From contig NC_019966.1 in the NCBI RefSeq assembly GCF_000328565.1, positions 744,001-808,000 on the forward strand: a stretch of DNA of 64,000 nt. Reading direction: 5' to 3'. This DNA is from Mycobacterium sp. JS623 (lineage in GTDB: Bacteria > Actinomycetota > Actinomycetes > Mycobacteriales > Mycobacteriaceae). Shown here in pieces: positions 60,749-64,000 of the stretch. Numbering within the stretch: position 1 is the stretch's first letter; the number at the start of each line of letters is the position of its first letter. The translations under genes and the position numbers were made by a program. The notes under the pieces were generated by a model, which made no database searches, was not told where the DNA came from, and saw only the letters and a list, made by a program, of their open reading frames with translations.

Positions 60749-60997
60749 TCATGCCTCAGCCGCCGAAAGTCGGCCGTCGGGCTCAACGTGCAGCGTGCCC
60801 GTCTCGTGAACCCCCGGTGTCGGCGGCAGCACATGCCGTCCACCGGGCGACCGGCGCCACAGGAGGTAGAGCAGAGCCCCGGACGCGGAAACGGCGGCAA
60901 TGAGTGTGGGCCAGATCAGCGCCTGCGCCAGCCACACGCGCCGCTGAACTTTGACGATCCGCCGTTGCGCACGCCGAAGTCGGTTGAGCTTGTCCAT
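60749..60997 (-). CDS. Small membrane protein with SigF-like, leaderless start
   Basis: ATG 60997 gives 82 residues; ATG 61006 is also in frame, but it lies inside the -10 element of a SigF-like promoter, so transcription should begin near 60997. A basic helix (DKLNRLRRAQRRIVKVQRRV) precedes one membrane helix (WPTLIAAVSASGALLYLLW), then a short external tail. Family not recognised. Confidence 0.6.
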   Translation of the reverse strand: MDKLNRLRRAQRRIVKVQRRVWLAQALIWPTLIAAVSASGALLYLLWRRSPGGRHVLPPTPGVHETGTLHVEPDGRLSAAEA

Positions 60998-61005
60998 GCG
61001 CCTCA

Positions 61006-61031
61006 TATGCCCGGCGGTGGTCAGGCGGAAA
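61006..61031 (-). promoter_or_regulatory. SigF-like promoter of the small membrane protein gene
   Basis: On the minus strand GTTT (61031-61028), N16, GGGCAT (61011-61006). Its expected start site coincides with ATG 60997, implying a leaderless mRNA. Confidence 0.6.
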
Positions 61032-61434
61032 CGCGTTCACCTGGAAGTGGCTGTCCGTGTGATTGCGGGAGCTGGCGGGTCGCGGCAAATTCAGTACGGG
61101 ATCGTGGGTGCCGCCGCAGGAGTCACTACCGCCATGATCGGCGTGCACAATTTCGGGGAAGGAGCAGTGCGGCCGGCTAGGGCAGCGCTAGCCGGCAATA
61201 CCGGGATCGGCGACTCGTTCCCACGTTCACGTCCGACCTTTGCCGCGTGACTGGGCCTTGCGACCGTGGGTTCGATTTTCGTCGAGGCAGCACCCGGCCG
61301 TGGGACACGCCCGACGCACTCGTGGACCGCTGGCGCAAGGAGTGCCGACCGGCGCGCCGAGCCGATCGCCCCATCCGTTCGCTCCACAGCAACGAATCCC
61401 GATTGAGGAACCGTATTTCGGGAAAGGAATTGTC
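61032..61434. other. Intergenic region without a supported gene
   Basis: Several open frames exist on both strands, but none shows a family pattern or a good ribosome-binding site. I see no clear repeat or RNA structure. Confidence 0.5.
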
Positions 61435-61626
61435 GTGGACGCTGTGCGATTGGTTTCGCGGCTCATCATGCGGACCGCAGTGGTGTTGGTGACGACTGCC
61501 CGGGGAGCCGCAAACGGTGTGAGGACCGCTGCGGCGCTCGCCACGTCGCGCGACGTTGTGGACCACCACGAAAGCCAAGGTCACGCCATGTCCTTGCCTC
61601 ACTCGCCACGCGGATGCGCCCGGTGA
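61435..61626 (+). CDS. Small hypothetical protein
   Basis: GTG 61435 lies behind AAAGGA at good spacing and gives 63 residues (VDAVRLVSRLIMRTAVVLVT; TTARGAANGVRTAAALATSR). An amphipathic or membrane-touching N-terminus and a His/Ser-rich tail. No family recognised. Its stop overlaps the GTG of the next small gene. Confidence 0.5.
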   Translation: MDAVRLVSRLIMRTAVVLVTTARGAANGVRTAAALATSRDVVDHHESQGHAMSLPHSPRGCAR

Positions 61627-61808
61627 GCCGGCGAAACGAATACACCGGCGAGACATGTGACTGCGGTCGGCCCATGTACGTCAGGGTGGTGAACATCGGC
61701 TCGCGGCCGGAGTCCCGGCGTGGACCGTCATGCTGGTATGACGGATGCCCTCTTCACCAGGACAGGCAGCAGACGTACTCGACCGTCCGTCTCGACAACC
61801 AGGCCTGA
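61623..61808 (+). CDS. Small Cys-rich (zinc-ribbon-like) hypothetical protein
   Basis: GTG 61623 overlaps the upstream TGA (GTGA); ATG 61614 is an alternative. The 61-residue product has TCDCGRPMYVRVV and, 20 residues on, SCWYDGCPLH, which could bind one zinc. Function unknown. The gap 61809-62028 shows only a weak inverted repeat (CGCGCAT / ATGCGCG). Confidence 0.5.
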   Translation: MSRRNEYTGETCDCGRPMYVRVVNIGSRPESRRGPSCWYDGCPLHQDRQQTYSTVRLDNQA

Positions 61809-62028
61809 CGCCCGGCACCGCCGGAACTGCGCCGCCGACTTCACACGCTTGCTGAACGCATTCCTGCTGCGGCTTTTGCGAGAGCCGTTATCGTAGATCG
61901 GCCTGGATCCACTGATGAGGGAGGCGCGGCTGCAGCGATTGCCCGTTGTCTTCGGCGCTGATGCTTCGCGCATGACAACGTAGTGACGTGATGCGCGAGT
62001 TGCGGACAAAGATCAGTTAGGAGCAGTC

Positions 62029-64000
62029 GTTTTCGCCTGGTGGGGTGAGACGGTATACCGCTACCGATCCATAGTGGTCGGAGTCATGGTTGCGCTGTGC
62101 CTGGGCGGTGGCGCGTACGGTCTGACTCTCGGCGCACATCTCACTCAGAGCGGTTTCTACGACAGTGGCAGCGAGTCGGCGAGGGCGTCGCGCCTTGGTG
62201 ACGAGGCGTACGGCCGCGATACCTCAGGCCACATCGTGGCGATCTACTCGGCTCCGGACGGCAAGACCGTCGACAATCGAGCGTTCACCAAGAAGATCCT
62301 CGACAACCTCGCCAAGGTCGAAAAGGAACGCCCAGACCAGATCCTTCGGTCGGTCGGCTACTTCAAGAACCCAAAGCTGCTGCGCAACATGGCTGACGCC
62401 GGCAGAAAGCACGCGTTCATGTCGATACAGCTCAAGGGAGACGACGACGACACCATCCTGAAGAACTACCGGACGGTCCAGCACGATTTCGCTATCCCGG
62501 GCGTCGATGTGAAGCTGGCCGGTTTGCAGCCGTTGGCCAACGAGCTGATGGGGACCATCGGCGAAGACCAGCAGCGGGCCGAACTTCTGGCCATACCGCT
62601 GGTGGCGGTGTTGTTGTTCTTCGTGTTTGGTGGTGTGGTCGCGGCGTTCCTGCCGGCGATGGTCGGTGGTCTGAGCATCGCCGGCTCGCTGGGCATCATG
62701 CGGTTGATCGCGATATCGGGGCCGGTGCACTATTTCGCCCAGCCGGTTGTGACGCTGATCGGTTTGGGCATCGCCATCGACTACGGGCTGTTCGTCGTCA
62801 GCCGCTTCCGCGAGGAGATCGCCGAGGGCTATGACACCGAGACTGCGGTACGCCGTGCCGTGATGACGGCCGGGCGGACCGTGGTGTTTTCCTCGGTGCT
62901 CATCGTGGCATCCGCGGCCTGCTTGCTGCTGTTCCCGCAGGGCTTCCTCAGATCGCTCACCTACGCGATGATCGCTTCGGTCATGTTGTCGGCGATACTG
63001 TCGATCACTGTGCTCCCTGCATTACTGGGGATGCTGGGCCGCCACGTCGACGACTTGGGCGTGTACTCGTTCCTGCGGGTTCCGTTCTTCCGCAACTGGA
63101 AACCCACCAACTGGTGGTTGCACTGGCTCGGCGCGCGCGTGCAGAAGACCAAGACCCGCGAAGAGGTCGAGAACGGCTTCTGGGGCAAGCTCGTCGACCG
63201 TGTGATGAAGCGGCCACTGGTTTTTGCCGTGCCGATCGTCGTAGTCATGATTTGGCTGATCGTCCCGCTGAGCAATCTGTCATTGGGCGGTATCAGCGAA
63301 AAGTACCTGCCCCCAACGGATTCGGTGCGTCAGGCGCAGCAGGAGTTCGACAAGATCTTCCCGGGGTTCCGCACCGAGACGCTGACGCTGGTGATCCATA
63401 GCAATAACGGCCGCCCGGTGACCAACGCTCAGGTCGAGGAAATCCGCGCCGAGGCGATGACGATTTCGGGCTTCGTCGATGCGGACAACAATCCGGCCAA
63501 CATGTGGAAGGAGCGCCCCTATCTCGACGGCGCAACGAAAGACCCATCGGTTCGGGTGATCCAAAACGGCCTTGTGAACCGTAATGACGCCGACACGAAG
63601 GTCACCGAGTTGCGTGCAATCACGGCGCCGCGCGGCCTGACTGTCTGGGTGGGCGGCACGCCCGCGCTCGAACAGGACAGCATCCACAGCATCTTTTCGA
63701 GGCTGCCGCTGATGGCGGTCCTCTTGATCGGCACGAGCACGGTGCTGATGTTCCTGGCGTTCGGGTCAATGGTGTTGCCCATCAAGGCCGCGATCATGAG
63801 CGTATTGACACTAGGTTCGACGTTGGGCGTGTTGACGTGGATATTCGTCGACGGCCACTTGTCCACGTTGCTGAATTTCACGCCGACCCCGTTGACGGCC
63901 CCGGTGATCGGCCTCGTCATCGTGGTGATCTATGGCCTGTCGACCGATTACGAAGTCTTCCTCGTGTCCCGGATGGTCGAGGCACGCGAGCATGGGGCGT
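62029..64000 (+). CDS. MmpL3-like transporter, truncated by the window end, unusual start
   Basis: The frame from 62029 reads FAWWGETVYRYRSIVVGVMV and then matches MmpL3 throughout (TQSGFYD, GDDDDTILKNY, GLGIAIDYGLFVVSRFREEI, GGISEKYLPP, WVGGTPALEQDSIHS). The proton-relay pairs are present in AIDYG and STDYE. MmpL3 flips trehalose monomycolate for the outer membrane. There is no ATG, GTG or TTG between the in-frame stop at 61984 and the conserved N-terminus. GTT 62029 sits 5 nt after AGGAG; the next normal codon, GTG 62074, would cut into the first helix. Flanks differ from the classical mmpL3 locus, so it may be a paralogue. Confidence 0.85.

Noticed and set aside
61967..61997. Inverted repeat CGCGCAT...ATGCGCG before the mmpL3-like gene
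   Set aside because: Seven-bp arms of simple GC-rich sequence with a 17-bp spacer can arise by chance.
1..64000. tRNA, rRNA, CRISPR arrays, insertion sequences, phage or integrase genes
   Set aside because: Looked for on both strands; no cloverleaf with a GTTCGA-type arm, repeat-spacer array, transposase or integrase motif was found by eye.

Overview
The window is high-GC mycobacterial chromosome, most likely from a fast-growing Mycolicibacterium-type species. Diagnostic families include MmpL transporters, mycolic-acid-type SAM methyltransferases, a KasA/KasB-like ketoacyl synthase, WS/DGAT, a hemophore-related protein, DUF4185, an Rv1733c-like protein, F420/LLM-type enzymes, a DesA3-like desaturase and PknE-like Ser/Thr kinases. 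I found no rRNA, tRNA, CRISPR array, insertion sequence or prophage. All assignments come from reading the sequence; no database search was run.

Layout. 1-3.7 kb: minus-strand operon MmpL > type III polyketide synthase > ICMT-type methyltransferase, which looks like a phenolic-lipid (SrsA/SrsB-like) set with its own exporter. 4-7 kb: receptor Ser/Thr kinase, 2-hydroxyacid dehydrogenase, hemophore-like protein. 7.2-11.9 kb: lipid block with a ketoacyl synthase whose catalytic Cys is Asp, two CmaA/UmaA-type methyltransferases and a phosphotransferase-fold protein lacking its catalytic Asp. 12-15.5 kb: small metabolic and regulatory genes. 15.7-17.5 kb: a Ser/Thr kinase fused through one membrane segment to an extracellular solute-binding domain.

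18-21.5 kb and 32.6-40.5 kb: a dispersed, apparently stress-related gene set. It holds four DUF5994 paralogues, two copies of a 47-residue protein family (DLFSHPY/PVQAPVFSD), two cold-shock proteins, two copies of a small Lys-rich protein, a DEAD-box RNA helicase, a ribosome-hibernation-like factor, an L7/L12-like domain protein and a desaturase. Paralogous members share leader hairpins. One of these hairpins covers the ribosome-binding site in both copies, with stem sequence kept and loop sequence changed. This is the best candidate for an undescribed regulatory system here.

21.5-32.4 kb: secreted and envelope proteins (DUF4185/GH183-like, septum-formation family, serine hydrolase lipoprotein, M15-like peptidase) and a coupled amidohydrolase > D-aminoacylase-like > P450 operon. 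40.6-44 kb: aminotransferase plus an mmsA gene reduced to its two ends by internal deletion, under a divergent PucR regulator. 44.4-50.8 kb: a second PucR facing a tightly coupled operon of permease, two SDRs, agmatinase-family hydrolase and polysaccharide-deacetylase-fold enzyme. 50.9-61.8 kb: envelope and stress genes, including WS/DGAT, an MFS-UspA fusion, a SOUL protein and several small genes with SigF-like promoters close to their start codons. The window ends inside an mmpL3-like gene.
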